Below are positions 27,032 through 37,429 of a stretch of DNA of 64,000 bases, piece after piece. This DNA comes from Sodalis ligni (lineage in GTDB: Bacteria; Pseudomonadota; Gammaproteobacteria; Enterobacterales; Enterobacteriaceae): positions 1,364,337 through 1,428,336 of the forward strand of contig NZ_CP075169.1 in the NCBI RefSeq assembly GCF_016865525.2, written 5' to 3'. Under the pieces are notes generated by a model. That model saw only the letters and a list, made by a program, of their open reading frames with translations, made no database searches and was not told the origin of the DNA. Within the stretch, counting starts at the first letter, position 1. Every line of letters starts with the position of its first letter. Position numbers and translations under genes: made by a program.

Positions 27032-27447
27032 AATCAACCTTATTATTTATAGGGTATAAGCCAGCCTAAATCGATCTCCGGTTAAAATGTATATAGATTC
27101 GCCGTTGGTTATAACCGGAAGGTTAATATATGTTGTCGGCTGATATTAATCAATAGAGGATATTTTATTCATGTTATTAAGGAAAATAAGATAGCAGAGA
27201 TATTAAGTGGTAATATATACATTCGGGGAACCCTATATTTGAAATGGCGCATTAATTAATATAATAATAAATACATCAACTAAATAAGCCTGCAATGATT
27301 GGTTTGAAAACAAGCCAAGTGTCTTGGGTACCGATGGCGGCAAAATGATCGTTTCGGTCCCACTGGGGTGGCCTGTTGGTAGAACCGTTGGATCATGGAA
27401 CGTTTTGGCAGCCGCGAGGCGGCGGTTTCGTTGCCTGCATGGCCGCT
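27032..27447. other. AT-rich spacer between autotransporters 1 and 2
   Basis: About 415 bases. The left half is very AT-rich and should contain the promoter of autotransporter 1, with AAGG six bases before its ATG. The right half (from about 27310) is GC-richer with no gene recognised. Confidence 0.45.
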
Positions 27448-30051
27448 TTAGAACAAATACTTCAATCCCAGCATGCCGGTGGTGTCGCTGTAGCCTTTAT
27501 TGCCCACCTGCTGGCCGACGCTGCCCCACAGGTTGAAGTTTTTATTCAGTTGTCCGTTCACCCCCAGTTTCAGCTCGCCGATATTGGCCGCGCCGTCCTG
27601 ACTGACGGTGACGCCGTTCAGCGTGGCGCCGAAATCCTTGCTGTTATGGATCCAGTTGGCTTCGATAAAGGGCTGGAACAGGCGGTCCTTGTTTTTATCC
27701 CGTTCGCTATAGGCGTTCATATAGGCCTTGACCCCCAGGCGGGTCTGGATATTGCCGTCGCCGTCGCCGCTGACCCGGGTGCCGTTGTCCTCGGTGAGGT
27801 CGTCGGCTTTGACATCCATCCAGATGGCCTGGGCCTGGGGCTCGATATAATAAGTGGCGTTGTTGGCCGGGTTGGCGCCGATAGTAAAGGCGTAGCCGGT
27901 TTCCAGCGAGGCGGTGAAGCCCTTGGATTTATAGTCTTGCTCGTTGAGGTCTTGCCCGTTTACCTCGTTGTCGAACCAGCCGTACTGGGTCCAGCCGTCG
28001 ACATAGAGCCCGTCGTGGCCGGCGGCATCGGCGTACCAGGTGCCGTAGAGACCGACGCTGTAGCCGTCCACCGAGCCTTTGGAACGGTAGCCGGAGACCT
28101 GCGAGTCGGTATTGCTGCGGGCATGGCCGTAGCCGGCCATCACCCCCAGGCGAAAGCTGTCGGCGCCGTCGCTGCTCCACTGTCCCACATCGCCCCCCAG
28201 CTGCAGGACATAACGATTGCTTTGGGTGCGCAGCTGTCCGCTGTCATCGCGTGAGCGGTTGTGGCCGCCCACATTGGTCATCCACAGGCTGGTGGTCTGC
28301 TGTTGGCCGGTGATGGGGTCGATATAGGCGGTCAGGACCGAGCGGGTATCCCGGCCGGCGGCGAACAGGGTATTGGCGGCGGCCAGATTGGCGCCGTAGC
28401 TGGAATCTTCAGGACGCTCCACCATGTCGCCTGGGTCGGGATGGGGGTCGGGAATGGGTTGCAGCGGCGGTTCAATTCCAGGTGGTTCAATTCCAGGTGG
28501 TTCAATTCCAGGTGGTTCAATTCCAGGTGGTTCCGTTCCAGGTGGCTCCGGAACCGGCGTCGCCGTGGAGCTGACAAGGTACCAGTTAGGGGCGGCGGCC
28601 CCGGTGCCGCGCGCCAGGGTGTAATCATAAGCGCCGGCGACGATGCGGCCGGACTGGATAAATTCGCCGTCGGAGGCGCCGGCGACCGAAATCAGCTCGA
28701 TGCCGTCAATGGTCTGGGCGCCGCTGCCGCCGGCGTTGTTGACTGTGACCTGGGTATCGCCGGAGGTATTGCCCACGACAATCAGGCGTTCGGACTGTGA
28801 GGCGTCGTCGGAGAGCCTGGCGTTGAAATTCAATCGGCCGTTATTGCCGACATAGTTGCCGGTGACGGTGAGCTCGGTGCCGGCGTCGGCGCCGTTAAGG
28901 TTGATGACGCCGGCATTGCTGACGCTGGCGATGGTTTGGCTAAAGCCGTTTAAATCCATGGCGCCGGGTGCGGCGATGATATAGGCCGAATTGGGGCTGA
29001 AGGCACCGGCGGCTTGGGCGGCCAAGGTGCCGCCGTTGAGGGTAGTATTGCCCGTGTAGACATTATTTCCCGCAAGGGTCAGGGTGCCGTCATTGACGAT
29101 GATATTTATGGAGTTTGAGAGCGGGCTAGAGATCGTCCACTCGCTATCACCGTTTTTGATTAACGAAAAAAAGTTGATAATATTAGCGGATAAAACATTT
29201 CCTGTTGGCGGAGATGATGCGGCCGCTCCTACGAGGTATAAATAATTTACCCCTCCTACACCGTTGACTATGGCGCTATCAAGCGTTGAGCCTGATTCAA
29301 GCGTCAAATTGCTTGAACCTGAGCTAAGATAAATCGAGCCGATAATGACACCGCCAGTGTGGTTGATTATATTTACGGCTGCAGCATCGCTTATGATCGC
29401 TACATTTGAGCTGTTGGTAGCTGTAATTGTGCCATAATTGTCAACGGTATCCCTTAGCGCTAAAGCACTAGCGCTAAACCAGATGGGATAGGCAGACTGG
29501 CTTTCAATCAAGCCATAGTTAATAATCGTATTCCCGCCGCCATAACCTGCTATTGTATTATTCGAGTTTGACCCCAGTCCCAGGGCTTCAGCCCCAGGGC
29601 TTAACGTTAAAACAGAATTCGAATTGAATTCAATGGTGTTTTGGCCTGTATTCCAAAAACCCGAAGGCGGTAGAGCATGTGAATTATTTTGTACTACAGA
29701 GCTGTCTTGTAGGGTAATGGTAGCATTGGAATCCAGGCTAATAGCGCTTGATTCACCGGTATTGATTTGGGCTGTAGGAAGAACATTAACGATGACATTA
29801 TCCAAACCCGGTCCGGTACCGACAGGAGTAGCCTGTATTGATGTGGTATTACAAGTAATGGTTACACCACTCGCAGCGGCTGGATTACATGCCGCTAATA
29901 CTTTATCTGGTGTTATGTATAAACTTAGTATTATAGCCGAAGCTATTATATTAAAGTTATTTCTAGGTTTAATTTTGGATAGTGTTGTTACTTTAATGGG
30001 TAGTAAAGATGGGATTAAATGCACCAATTCCACCTGGTTTCTTTTACGCAT
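27448..30051 (-). CDS. Autotransporter 2 (type Va), intact
   Basis: The 867-residue protein has an unusually long N-terminal region, then a hydrophobic core (FNIIASAIILSLYIT) and the signal-cleavage region VLAAC. A beta-helical passenger follows with repeats such as GNTTLNGGTLAAQAAGAFSP, a Pro-rich linker of GIEPP repeats, and a 12-strand beta-barrel starting about residue 590 and ending in the outer-membrane signature MLGLKYLF. The ATG at 30051 is favoured because the related gene at 32712 keeps only that one, with AGGA at proper spacing. It is the only unbroken member of the three; adhesion is likely but unproven. Confidence 0.88.
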   Translation of the reverse strand: MRKRNQVELVHLIPSLLPIKVTTLSKIKPRNNFNIIASAIILSLYITPDKVLAACNPAAASGVTITCNTTSIQATPVGTGPGLDNVIVNVLPTAQINTGESSAISLDSNATITLQDSSVVQNNSHALPPSGFWNTGQNTIEFNSNSVLTLSPGAEALGLGSNSNNTIAGYGGGNTIINYGLIESQSAYPIWFSASALALRDTVDNYGTITATNSSNVAIISDAAAVNIINHTGGVIIGSIYLSSGSSNLTLESGSTLDSAIVNGVGGVNYLYLVGAAASSPPTGNVLSANIINFFSLIKNGDSEWTISSPLSNSINIIVNDGTLTLAGNNVYTGNTTLNGGTLAAQAAGAFSPNSAYIIAAPGAMDLNGFSQTIASVSNAGVINLNGADAGTELTVTGNYVGNNGRLNFNARLSDDASQSERLIVVGNTSGDTQVTVNNAGGSGAQTIDGIELISVAGASDGEFIQSGRIVAGAYDYTLARGTGAAAPNWYLVSSTATPVPEPPGTEPPGIEPPGIEPPGIEPPGIEPPLQPIPDPHPDPGDMVERPEDSSYGANLAAANTLFAAGRDTRSVLTAYIDPITGQQQTTSLWMTNVGGHNRSRDDSGQLRTQSNRYVLQLGGDVGQWSSDGADSFRLGVMAGYGHARSNTDSQVSGYRSKGSVDGYSVGLYGTWYADAAGHDGLYVDGWTQYGWFDNEVNGQDLNEQDYKSKGFTASLETGYAFTIGANPANNATYYIEPQAQAIWMDVKADDLTEDNGTRVSGDGDGNIQTRLGVKAYMNAYSERDKNKDRLFQPFIEANWIHNSKDFGATLNGVTVSQDGAANIGELKLGVNGQLNKNFNLWGSVGQQVGNKGYSDTTGMLGLKYLF
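28466..28540. repeat. 15-bp repeat encoding the autotransporter linker
   Basis: Five units of GGTGGTTCAATTCCA (first and last slightly changed) encode GTEPP-(GIEPP)4 in the linker between passenger and barrel of autotransporter 2. The neighbouring paralogues have different linkers here, so this array expanded in this copy only. Confidence 0.9.
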
Positions 30052-30148
30052 AATTATCATTCCTTATCTTCCTTTCAACACAATGGTCTGTTTGCGCGAT
30101 TAGACGTTAAGAGGGTTAAGTTGTGCACGATGTTATTAATAACGTCTT

Positions 30149-32712
30149 TCAGAACAGGTATTTCAACCCCAGCATGCCGGCGGTGTCGCTGTAACCTTTA
30201 TTGCCCACCTGCTGGCCGACGCTGCCCCAGAGGTTGAAGTTTTGTTAAGCTGCCCGTTCACGCCAATCTTCAGCTCGCCGATATTGGCCGCGCCGTCCTG
30301 ACTGACGGTGACGCCGTTCAGCGTGGCGCCGAAATCCTTGCTGTTATGGATCCAGTTGGCTTCGATAAACGGCTGGAACAGGCGGTCCTTGTTTTTATCC
30401 CGTTCGCTGTAGGCGTTCATATAGGCCTTGACCCCCAGGCGGGTCTGGATATTGCCGTCGCCGTTACCGCTGACCCGGGTGCCGTTGTCCTCGGTGAGGT
30501 CGTCGGCTTTGACGTCCATCCAGATGGCCTGCGCTTGCGGCTCGATATAATAAGTGGCGTTTCTGGCCGGATTGTTGCCGATATTAAAGGCGTAGCCGGT
30601 TTCAAGCGAAGCGGTGAAGCCTTTGGATTTATAGTCTTGCTCATTGAGGTCTTGCCCGTTCACCTCGTTGTCGAACCAGCCGTATTGGGTCCAGCCGTCG
30701 ACATAGAGCCCGTCGTGGCCGGCGGCGTCGGCGTACCAGGTGCCGTAGAGACCGACGCTGTAGCCGTCCACCGAGCCTCTGGAGCGGTAGCCGGAGACCT
30801 GGGAGTCGGTCGTGCTGCGGGCGTGGCCGTAGCCGGCCATCAGGCCGAGGCGAAAGCTGTCGGCGCCGTCGCTGCTCCACTGGCCGACATCGCCCCCCAG
30901 CTGCAGGACATAACGATTGCTTTGGGTCCTGAGCTGTCCGCTGTCATCGCGGGAACGGTTGTGGCCGCCTTGATTGGTCATCCACAGACTGGTGGTCTGC
31001 TGTTGGCCGGTGATGGGGTCGATATAGGTGGTCAAGACCGAGCGGGTATCCCGTCCGGCGGCGAACAGGGTATTGGCGGCGGCCAGGTTGACGCCGTAGC
31101 TGGCATCTTCAGGACGCTCCACCATGTCGCCCGGCTGCGGGTCGGGGTCGGGAATGGGTTCCGGCGATGGCTCAGGCTCTGCTCCGGGGGGTTCCGGCGT
31201 CGGCGCCGCCGTTGAGCTGTTCAGATACCAGTTGGCGGCATTGGCGTCGGTGCCGCGCGCCAGGGTGTAATCATACGCGCCGGCGACGATACGGCCGGAC
31301 TGGGTAAACTCGCCATCGGAGGCGCCGGCGACCGAAATCAGCTCGATGCCGTCAAGGGTCTGGGCGCCGCTGCCGCCGGCGTTGTTGACGGTGACAGTGG
31401 TCTCGCCGGAGGTGTCGCCGCCGATGATAAGGCGTTCGGAGTCGGAAGCGTCATCGGAGAGTTTGGCGTTGAAATTGAGCCGGCCGTTATTGCCGGCATA
31501 GTTGCCGGTGACGGTGAGCTCGGTGCCGGCGTCGGCGCCGTTAAGGTTGATGACGCCGGCATTGCTGACGCTGGCGATGGTTTGGCTAAAGCCGTTTAAA
31601 TCCATGGCGCCGGGGGCGGCGATGATATAGGCCGAATTGGGGCTGAAGGCACCGGCGGCCAGGGCGGCCAGGGTGCCGCCGTTGATATGGGTATCGCCGC
31701 TGAAGCTGTTAGAGCCGGCCAGGGTCAGGGTGCCGTCATTAACGGTCACGTTGGAGACAGTGGCGGCGAGCTGGCCCGTCAACAGCCATTCTCCCGCGCC
31801 GGTTTTGGTCAGCGATTGAAATTCGTAAATATGGGCGGGAAAAATATCGGTCGCTGGGGAAGAACAAGAGGACCCTTCAAGGGCCAGCAATTTGGTGCCA
31901 ACGCCACCAGCGAGATTCACCCCCTAATAAACCGAGCCATGTTCGAGCGTAATATTATAATTTCCAGTGCCAAAAAGAATTCCGCCAAAAATTCGACCGC
32001 CGGTACGATTGATGATGGAAACAACTCCATTAGTATACTCGCTGTCGATAACGATCTTATTAGCATCACTCATGGCGATAGTTCCATAGTTGTCTAAAGT
32101 ATTACCGCCAACGTTAGTTTCAAACCGAATTGCCGGACCGCCGGTACTAAAAATCAAACCATGGTTGGTAATGGTATTGCCCGCACCAATGATATGAACA
32201 GCACCATTAGCGAAAGGATATGCGGTACCGAGTGCCTGTACCTGCGCCCCGCGTTCCACCGTCAAGGTGGTATCGTTATTAAATTCAATCGCATTTTCAC
32301 CGTTGCCCCAAAAGCCTGAATCGGCTGGGGCATGAGATGCATTTTGCACCACGGCATTTTCCTGCAGGGTGATAGCGGAACCCGAGTCAAGGCTGATGGC
32401 GCTGATTTCGCCGGTATCAATTTGAGCGGAAGGCAGAACGTCAATGGCCACGTTATCAAGACCCGGCCCCGTGCCGAGGGTGGTGGTTTGCACCGACGAG
32501 GTATCGCATGTCGTGGTCACGCCATTCGCCGGCGCAGGGGCGCAAGCCGCCGACGCTTTTTCAGGAATGGCATATATACATAACGACATTGCAATGGTCG
32601 CGGTGATAATATTAAATTTATTTATATTTTTAATCTGATAAAATATTTTTTTGTTAATGTTGAAAGGAAATAAATGTAATAACGAAGGCGCCACTGAGTT
32701 TTTTTTACGCAT
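30149..32712 (-). pseudogene. Autotransporter 3, nonsense codon plus C-terminal frameshift
   Basis: The gene starts at 32712 (MRKKNSVAPS) with a long signal region ending EKASA. An in-frame TAG at 31924-31926 interrupts the passenger: the text reads LEHGSVY-stop-GVNLAGG with no change of frame. The barrel is nearly the same as in autotransporter 2 until LNK, where one A is missing near 30243, so the last strands and final Phe are lost; the proper frame ends at 30149-30151. The stop is a substitution, not an indel, which supports true inactivation. Confidence 0.9.
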
Positions 32713-33293
32713 AATTATCAGCCCTTATAACAGATATGTTATTAAATTAGCTTGATTTAGTGATTCTTAAAAGTTTATATCCTCTGCTAATGATGCGTAA
32801 GCCCGATGCTGCAAGCTGTCATGTAATAACATGATTTTTATCAGGCCTGCTATCAGGGATGTCCTGCTAAAACTAACGTATGGTGAGTTTTATTTATTAT
32901 TTTGGTAAAAGATCCTTCGCTAAAATACAAAGACTGTCGGTGAAATACGAGTTTTTTACTTTAACTGTATTTATGAATTTTAAGAAAAAAAAGGTTCATG
33001 AAATTATTGTAATTTAATATGTTTTTATTTTCTAGCGAAATTTAGAAGTAAAGAGAGTATTCGTGAGGTGAAGTGAAATTATCCTTCAAATCGTCATGGA
33101 GCGATGGGTACAAGCTTGGGAGACATTAGAATGGTTCGCAAAAATAACGCGGGGCTCGATATAATTAAACCCCGGCCATATGAACCGCGCTGCTAGCGGG
33201 CTGGGTAGTATTGCTTTGGCGGCGCGGTTCAAAAGCAGGGATTTGTTTTCGCCAGCAGCGCTACGCCGGCGATTTTTTTAAGCAGACAGGCTA
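32713..33293. other. AT-rich gap upstream of autotransporter 3
   Basis: About 580 bases, strongly AT-rich, with no convincing gene. It holds the leader and promoter region of autotransporter 3 on one side and the end of the DUF2076 gene on the other. Confidence 0.5.
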
Positions 33294-34178
33294 TCAGACA
33301 AAATTATCATCGTCGCTGAAGTCATCGTCTGAGCCGAAGCCGTCATCCGTGCCAAAGCCGTTATCGGAGCCGAAGCCATTATCTGAACCAAAACCATTAT
33401 CCGAGCCAAAACCGTTATCGGCACCAAAACCGTTGTTGTAATCGGTATCGCCGCCGGCATTATCGCTACCCAGATAGTTATTGTTCCCATCCAGGAAATG
33501 GCTGTCGGAGACATCATTAAAGGTGTCGAGGTTACCGCTTTGGAAATCCTGATTGGTCAGGGGATCCGTGGCGGCGGTATCCATGGGCTGGTCGATAACA
33601 TTCACGATCTCTTCCGGCCGGCTGTTATGGAACATGCCGGTGAGCATATTGCCCAATACCACGCCGCCGGCAACCCCGGCCGCGGTTGGCAGCGCGCCGG
33701 CCATAAAGCCGCCGCCCCGCGGAGGCACCGGCTGTTGTCCATAACCGGGAGGCGGCGTTTGGGCGTAGCCGTTATAGCCGGGGGGAGGGGTTTGCCCATA
33801 GCCGTTATAGCCGGGAGGGGGTGTTTGCTGCCCTTGGCTGCCCCAGGCGTTGGCGGGCTGTTGGGCCTGCGTCTGAGGCTGAGCCGCGCGTGAACCGCCG
33901 CCGAACAGATTGCTGAGAAAACCGCCGCTGTGGGCGGGAGGAGTGTTTTTCAGCTCGGTCAGTTCGTTTTCAAGCTGCGTGACCCGCTGATGCAGGCGTT
34001 TGAGCGCAGCTTCCTGAATCAAAATAGACTGCGCCATATAATAAGGCGCCGCGGGCTGCTGACGGATAAATTCCTGGATTTGCCGATCCGCCGCGGTATC
34101 ACGGGCGCCGGATTGCTGTTCCGCCAGTTTCAGGCGCTGAAACAGCCCTTCAATAAGACGTTGCTCTTCAGATTGCAT
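33294..34178 (-). CDS. DUF2076 family protein with acidic repeats
   Basis: The 294-residue protein begins with the DUF2076 pattern EEQRLIEGLFQRLKLAEQQ, then PYYMAQSILIQEAALKRLHQ and a short coiled coil (RVTQLENELTELK). A Pro/Gln/Gly-rich middle has repeats of TPPPGYNGY. A glycine-rich hydrophobic segment (AAGVAGGVVLGNMLTGMF) follows, and the C-terminus is an acidic array of DNGFGS. The family is of unknown role. It is a single gene. Confidence 0.8.
   Translation of the reverse strand: MQSEEQRLIEGLFQRLKLAEQQSGARDTAADRQIQEFIRQQPAAPYYMAQSILIQEAALKRLHQRVTQLENELTELKNTPPAHSGGFLSNLFGGGSRAAQPQTQAQQPANAWGSQGQQTPPPGYNGYGQTPPPGYNGYAQTPPPGYGQQPVPPRGGGFMAGALPTAAGVAGGVVLGNMLTGMFHNSRPEEIVNVIDQPMDTAATDPLTNQDFQSGNLDTFNDVSDSHFLDGNNNYLGSDNAGGDTDYNNGFGADNGFGSDNGFGSDNGFGSDNGFGTDDGFGSDDDFSDDDNFV
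33329..33438. repeat. 18-bp repeat encoding DNGFGS units
   Basis: Several tandem 18-bp units around GAGCCGAAGCCATTATC encode (D/S)DNGFG repeats at the end of the DUF2076 protein. Third-position differences between units show the array is older than the 27-bp repeat at 14616. Confidence 0.75.
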
Positions 34179-34468
34179 GGCTTTGACCTTTTGACATGTT
34201 CAGGTTCGCAGAAGGCTGCATTACGTTTAAATCTAGTCTGTTTACGGCTAATCATAAAGGCGCCGAGCGTAAAGGTTTGCAGATATATGTTACCAGTTAA
34301 CATACTTTGTCCAATGGGGCGCCTAGAGCAGGTTTCATGCGGGGTTGGCTTCTGCGGCTGAAAAGGCGCCGGCGATGAACCGTTGTTTTGCTTGATTTAA
34401 CTCAAATTATGCCCCTTGCGGCGGGCCTATGCTTGCTATCGGTTTCGTGATGGAAATTGGAGGAGTGT

Positions 34469-34669
34469 ATGATTCACGTTTATGACAGGAATCGGAATGC
34501 AATCATCCCTGGTCAGAAAGTCATGATTGCCGCTACCGGTGAGACATCCATTGCCAAGGCCGTACATGCCGAAGGGCTATCGCCCGTCGAGGCCGAACGG
34601 GCAAAGTGTGTGGAACTGCAGAATACCGCCGAGCGCTATATTCCCTTTGAGCTGATTCGTCTGGCCTGA
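34469..34669 (+). CDS. Small conserved-looking protein of unknown function
   Basis: A strong GGAGGAGTGT precedes the ATG at 34469, giving 66 residues. The sequence has a short beta-rich start (MIHVYDRNRNAIIPGQKVMI) and a helical middle (GLSPVEAERAKCVEL). There is no signal peptide or membrane segment. No family was recognised. Codon use and the ribosome site suggest it is real. Confidence 0.55.
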   Translation: MIHVYDRNRNAIIPGQKVMIAATGETSIAKAVHAEGLSPVEAERAKCVELQNTAERYIPFELIRLA

Positions 34670-34688
34670 GCAGGGCCGCCATCTGGTC

Positions 34689-34792
34689 TACCATGCCATG
34701 GGGCGCTGGGTCGGGCGAAAAACTCCTGCCCGAACCGGCCTCATTGGCATGGCCGCCCGTTAACGCGCTCGGTACATGGCGCGGTGATAGCG
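34689..34792. repeat. Diverged fourth copy of the 107-bp element
   Basis: The stretch aligns with the repeats at 24078-24398 through GCCATGGGGCGC, GCCCG and GTTAAC. It keeps the outer stem as CCATGCC / GGCATGG, with a G-C pair of the other copies replaced by A-T. The inner stem is CGGGC / GCCCG. It follows the stop of the small gene at 34669 by about 20 bases, again a 3' position. Confidence 0.7.
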
Positions 34793-34956
34793 GGCCTATT
34801 ATGCCTGTCGGTATCTGCGGTAAGGGGGATTGGGTGTATTTGCTTGCCCCGGTTGCCTGAACCTTGCTTAAACGCCGACCCCGGCGGCACCGCGTTTCGC
34901 CTGCGTTATGCTATATTTTCCTCGACCCGTTATCCGTTGCCAGAGAGACAGCGCCC

Positions 34957-35613
34957 ATGGCCGAATCTACCCGTCCGATGCTTCAACTTCCCCACCAGGC
35001 CCATAAGCTGCTGCTGCATTCCTGCTGCGCGCCCTGTTCCGGTGAGGTGATGGAAGCGCTCGGCGCCTCGGGAATTGACTATACCATTTTCTTTTATAAC
35101 CCGAATATTCATCCGCAGCGGGAGTATCAAATCCGCAAAGAGGAGAATATCCGTTTTGCGCAAAAGCACCGGGTGCCATTTGTGGATGCCGATTACGACA
35201 GCGATAACTGGTTTGCCCGGGCCAGAGGCATGGAGCAAGAACCGGAGCGGGGGATACGCTGCACGGTGTGTTTCGATATGCGTTTCGAACGCACCGCGTT
35301 ATACGCCTTCGAGCAAGGTTTCAGCATTATCTCCAGTTCGCTGGGCATTTCCCGCTGGAAAAACATGCAGCAAATAAATGACTGCGGCAAACGCGCCGCC
35401 GCTAGATATCCCGGCATCACCTATTGGGATTATAACTGGCGCAAGCAGGGTGGTTCATCGCGCATGATTGAAATCAGTAAACGCGAGCATTTTTATCAGC
35501 AGGAATACTGCGGTTGCATTTACTCTCTCCGCGACAGTAACCGGCACCGCAAATCACAGGGGCGGGATATTATTCGTATCGGGATGACATACTATGGCGA
35601 TGCTGATGAATAA
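34957..35613 (+). CDS. queH: Epoxyqueuosine reductase QueH
   Basis: QueH reduces epoxyqueuosine to queuosine in tRNA, replacing the unrelated cobalamin enzyme QueG. The 218-residue protein shows the family cysteines: [10 protein letters not shown] near the start, RCTVCFDMR (about residue 107) and YCGCIYSL near the end. [16 protein letters not shown] is another conserved stretch. The ATG at 34957 matches the usual N-terminus; a longer frame from 34864 is less likely. queA and tgt, earlier steps of the pathway, lie about 22 kb away. Confidence 0.9.
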   Translation: MAESTRPMLQLPHQAHKLLLHSCCAPCSGEVMEALGASGIDYTIFFYNPNIHPQREYQIRKEENIRFAQKHRVPFVDADYDSDNWFARARGMEQEPERGIRCTVCFDMRFERTALYAFEQGFSIISSSLGISRWKNMQQINDCGKRAAARYPGITYWDYNWRKQGGSSRMIEISKREHFYQQEYCGCIYSLRDSNRHRKSQGRDIIRIGMTYYGDADE

Positions 35614-35861
35614 ACATCAATTTATGTTAATAATGTTAATTCAATGATCATTCTTGACAGCATTCGTGAATAATCGTCTAATCCTGTTTACCACGCTTTA
35701 TCCTTATTTTTTTCCGTCACCCCGTCGTATCAATCGTTAAGCCGTTCATACCTGCCAACAGGCTTTTCATCCCGGGGGGAGGCCATCTCATTCCCATTTC
35801 GAGCCGCTCCCGCCGGCATTGCCTTATAGTGGCGCCATTAAGCCCGGATGAGGGCATCGAA

Positions 35862-35985
35862 ATACCCTTCATCTTTCAAGTTGCAGCGGTGTTGGCTGCG
35901 CTCGTTTATCCCAGTCACTTGGTTATCTAAGCTCCTGGGGCTCACGAGCTTGCCGTCTTGCTGCAACTGGAAATCTCTTGGGTAT
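35862..35985 (-). repeat. ERIC element, well conserved
   Basis: The 124-bp stretch begins ATACCCTTC and ends CTTGGGTAT. It holds both classical ERIC core sequences: CCCAGTCACTTGGTT and AAGCTCCTGGGGCTCAC. It lies in the yhjX upstream region, 26 bases before the chosen start, so it would be transcribed in the yhjX leader if the promoter is further up. Confidence 0.92.
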
Positions 35986-36011
35986 AGATAGTGATTACTA
36001 CGAGGCAGAAC

Positions 36012-37220
36012 ATGATGACTCAACAATCCAATCATATCCGGTGGCTGACCCTATGCGGCACTATCGTGACCCAGTTTGCCCTGGGATCGGTGTATACCTG
36101 GAGCCTGTTTAACGGTCCGCTGGCGGATAAGCTCCACCAGCCCGTCAGCCAGGTGGCCTTTTCTTTCGGCCTTCTGAGTCTGGCGCTGGCGGTGGCCTCG
36201 TCGGTGGCGGGTAAATTTCAAGACCGTTTCGGCGTGCGTAAGGTGACCATCGGCGCCGGCGTGTTGCTGGCGGCGGGGTTTTGGCTGACCGCCTACGCAA
36301 CCAACCTGGCGATGCTGTGGTTATGCGCCGGCATCCTGGTGGGATTGGCTGACGGCATCGGTTATTTGATGACGTTATCCAATTGCGTCAAATGGTTCCC
36401 TGAACGTAAAGGCGTGATCTCCGCCTGCGCTATCGGCGCCTATGGCTTGGGAAGCCTGGGGTTCAAATACATCAACAGCCAGCTGCTCGCCCGTTACAGC
36501 CTGGAAGTGACGTTTGAACTGTGGGGACTGATAGCCATGCTGATGGTTATCGCCGGCGGTCTGGTGATGAAAGACGCACCGCGGCAGGAAACTCAAAAAG
36601 TGCAGGCTGCCCACGATTTTACGCTGGGACAATCTATCAAAGTGCCGCAATATTGGCTGCTGGCCCTGATGTTTTTGACCGCCTGCATGAGCGGTCTCTA
36701 TGTTATCGGGGTGGCAAAGGACATTGGCGAAAGCCTGGTTCACTTATCGCCGGTATCGGCCGCCAATGCGGTAACCATTATCGCCATAGCCAATCTCGGC
36801 GGACGCCTGGTCTTGGGCGTGCTTTCCGACAAAATGCCGCGGATACGGGTTATCACGCTGGCGCAGGTGGTATCGTTGGCAGGGATGGCGGCGCTCACCT
36901 TCGCTCCTCTCGCCGAGGCATCGTTTTTTCTCTCCCTGGCCTGCGTTGCCTTTAGCTTTGGCGGCACCATCACCGTTTATCCTTCACTGGTAAGTGATTA
37001 CTTCGGTCTCAACAACCTGACTAAAAACTACGGGGTGATTTATCTCGGTTTCGGCGTCGGCAGCATTATCGGTTCTATTGTCGCCTCGTTGTTGGGTGGG
37101 TTTATGGTGACCTTTCATTTGATTATGGTGTTATCGATAATCTCCCTGGTGGTCTCCTTGACGCTGCGTCGCCCCGGCGAAAAAGGCCGTTTGGCGCTGC
37201 GTCAGGCAATGAGTAAATAA
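36012..37220 (+). CDS. yhjX: MFS transporter YhjX (OFA family)
   Basis: The roughly 400-residue protein is very close to E. coli YhjX, an oxalate/formate-antiporter-like major facilitator linked to pyruvate. Shared landmarks are TQFALGSVYTWSLFNGPL, LSNCVKWFPERKGVISA, LTACMSGLYVIGVAKDI and NNLTKNYGVIYLGFGVGSI. About twelve hydrophobic segments are seen. The ATG at 36012 is preferred over a GTG at 35991. In E. coli the gene is switched on by pyruvate-sensing two-component systems; no such site was searched here. Confidence 0.93.
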   Translation: MMTQQSNHIRWLTLCGTIVTQFALGSVYTWSLFNGPLADKLHQPVSQVAFSFGLLSLALAVASSVAGKFQDRFGVRKVTIGAGVLLAAGFWLTAYATNLAMLWLCAGILVGLADGIGYLMTLSNCVKWFPERKGVISACAIGAYGLGSLGFKYINSQLLARYSLEVTFELWGLIAMLMVIAGGLVMKDAPRQETQKVQAAHDFTLGQSIKVPQYWLLALMFLTACMSGLYVIGVAKDIGESLVHLSPVSAANAVTIIAIANLGGRLVLGVLSDKMPRIRVITLAQVVSLAGMAALTFAPLAEASFFLSLACVAFSFGGTITVYPSLVSDYFGLNNLTKNYGVIYLGFGVGSIIGSIVASLLGGFMVTFHLIMVLSIISLVVSLTLRRPGEKGRLALRQAMSK

Positions 37221-37429
37221 CCGCCTGCGTAAAATTTTTTATCAGCCCGCATCCCCGCGGGCTGGTGCGCCGCCAGGTTTATCCTACGCTTCGCACCGTT
37301 AATGCATCCTGTCGCGTTCTGAGTCCCCCACGCTTTCCACCCTTAAATTAGCTGCTAGGCTTAACGATAGTCCTCTAAAGAGTACGGTTTTATAAAAACG
37401 ATGATTTTAGATACCTGAAGGAGCATATC

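Noticed and set aside
27376..28254. 292-codon plus-strand frame over the autotransporter 2 barrel, with a like frame at 30346-31215
   Set aside because: Both mirror the same barrel code on the opposite strand; their mutual similarity comes from the paralogous barrels.
37232..37262. Hairpin CAGCCCGC / GCGGGCTG after yhjX as a terminator
   Set aside because: No T run follows on either strand, so it is not called.
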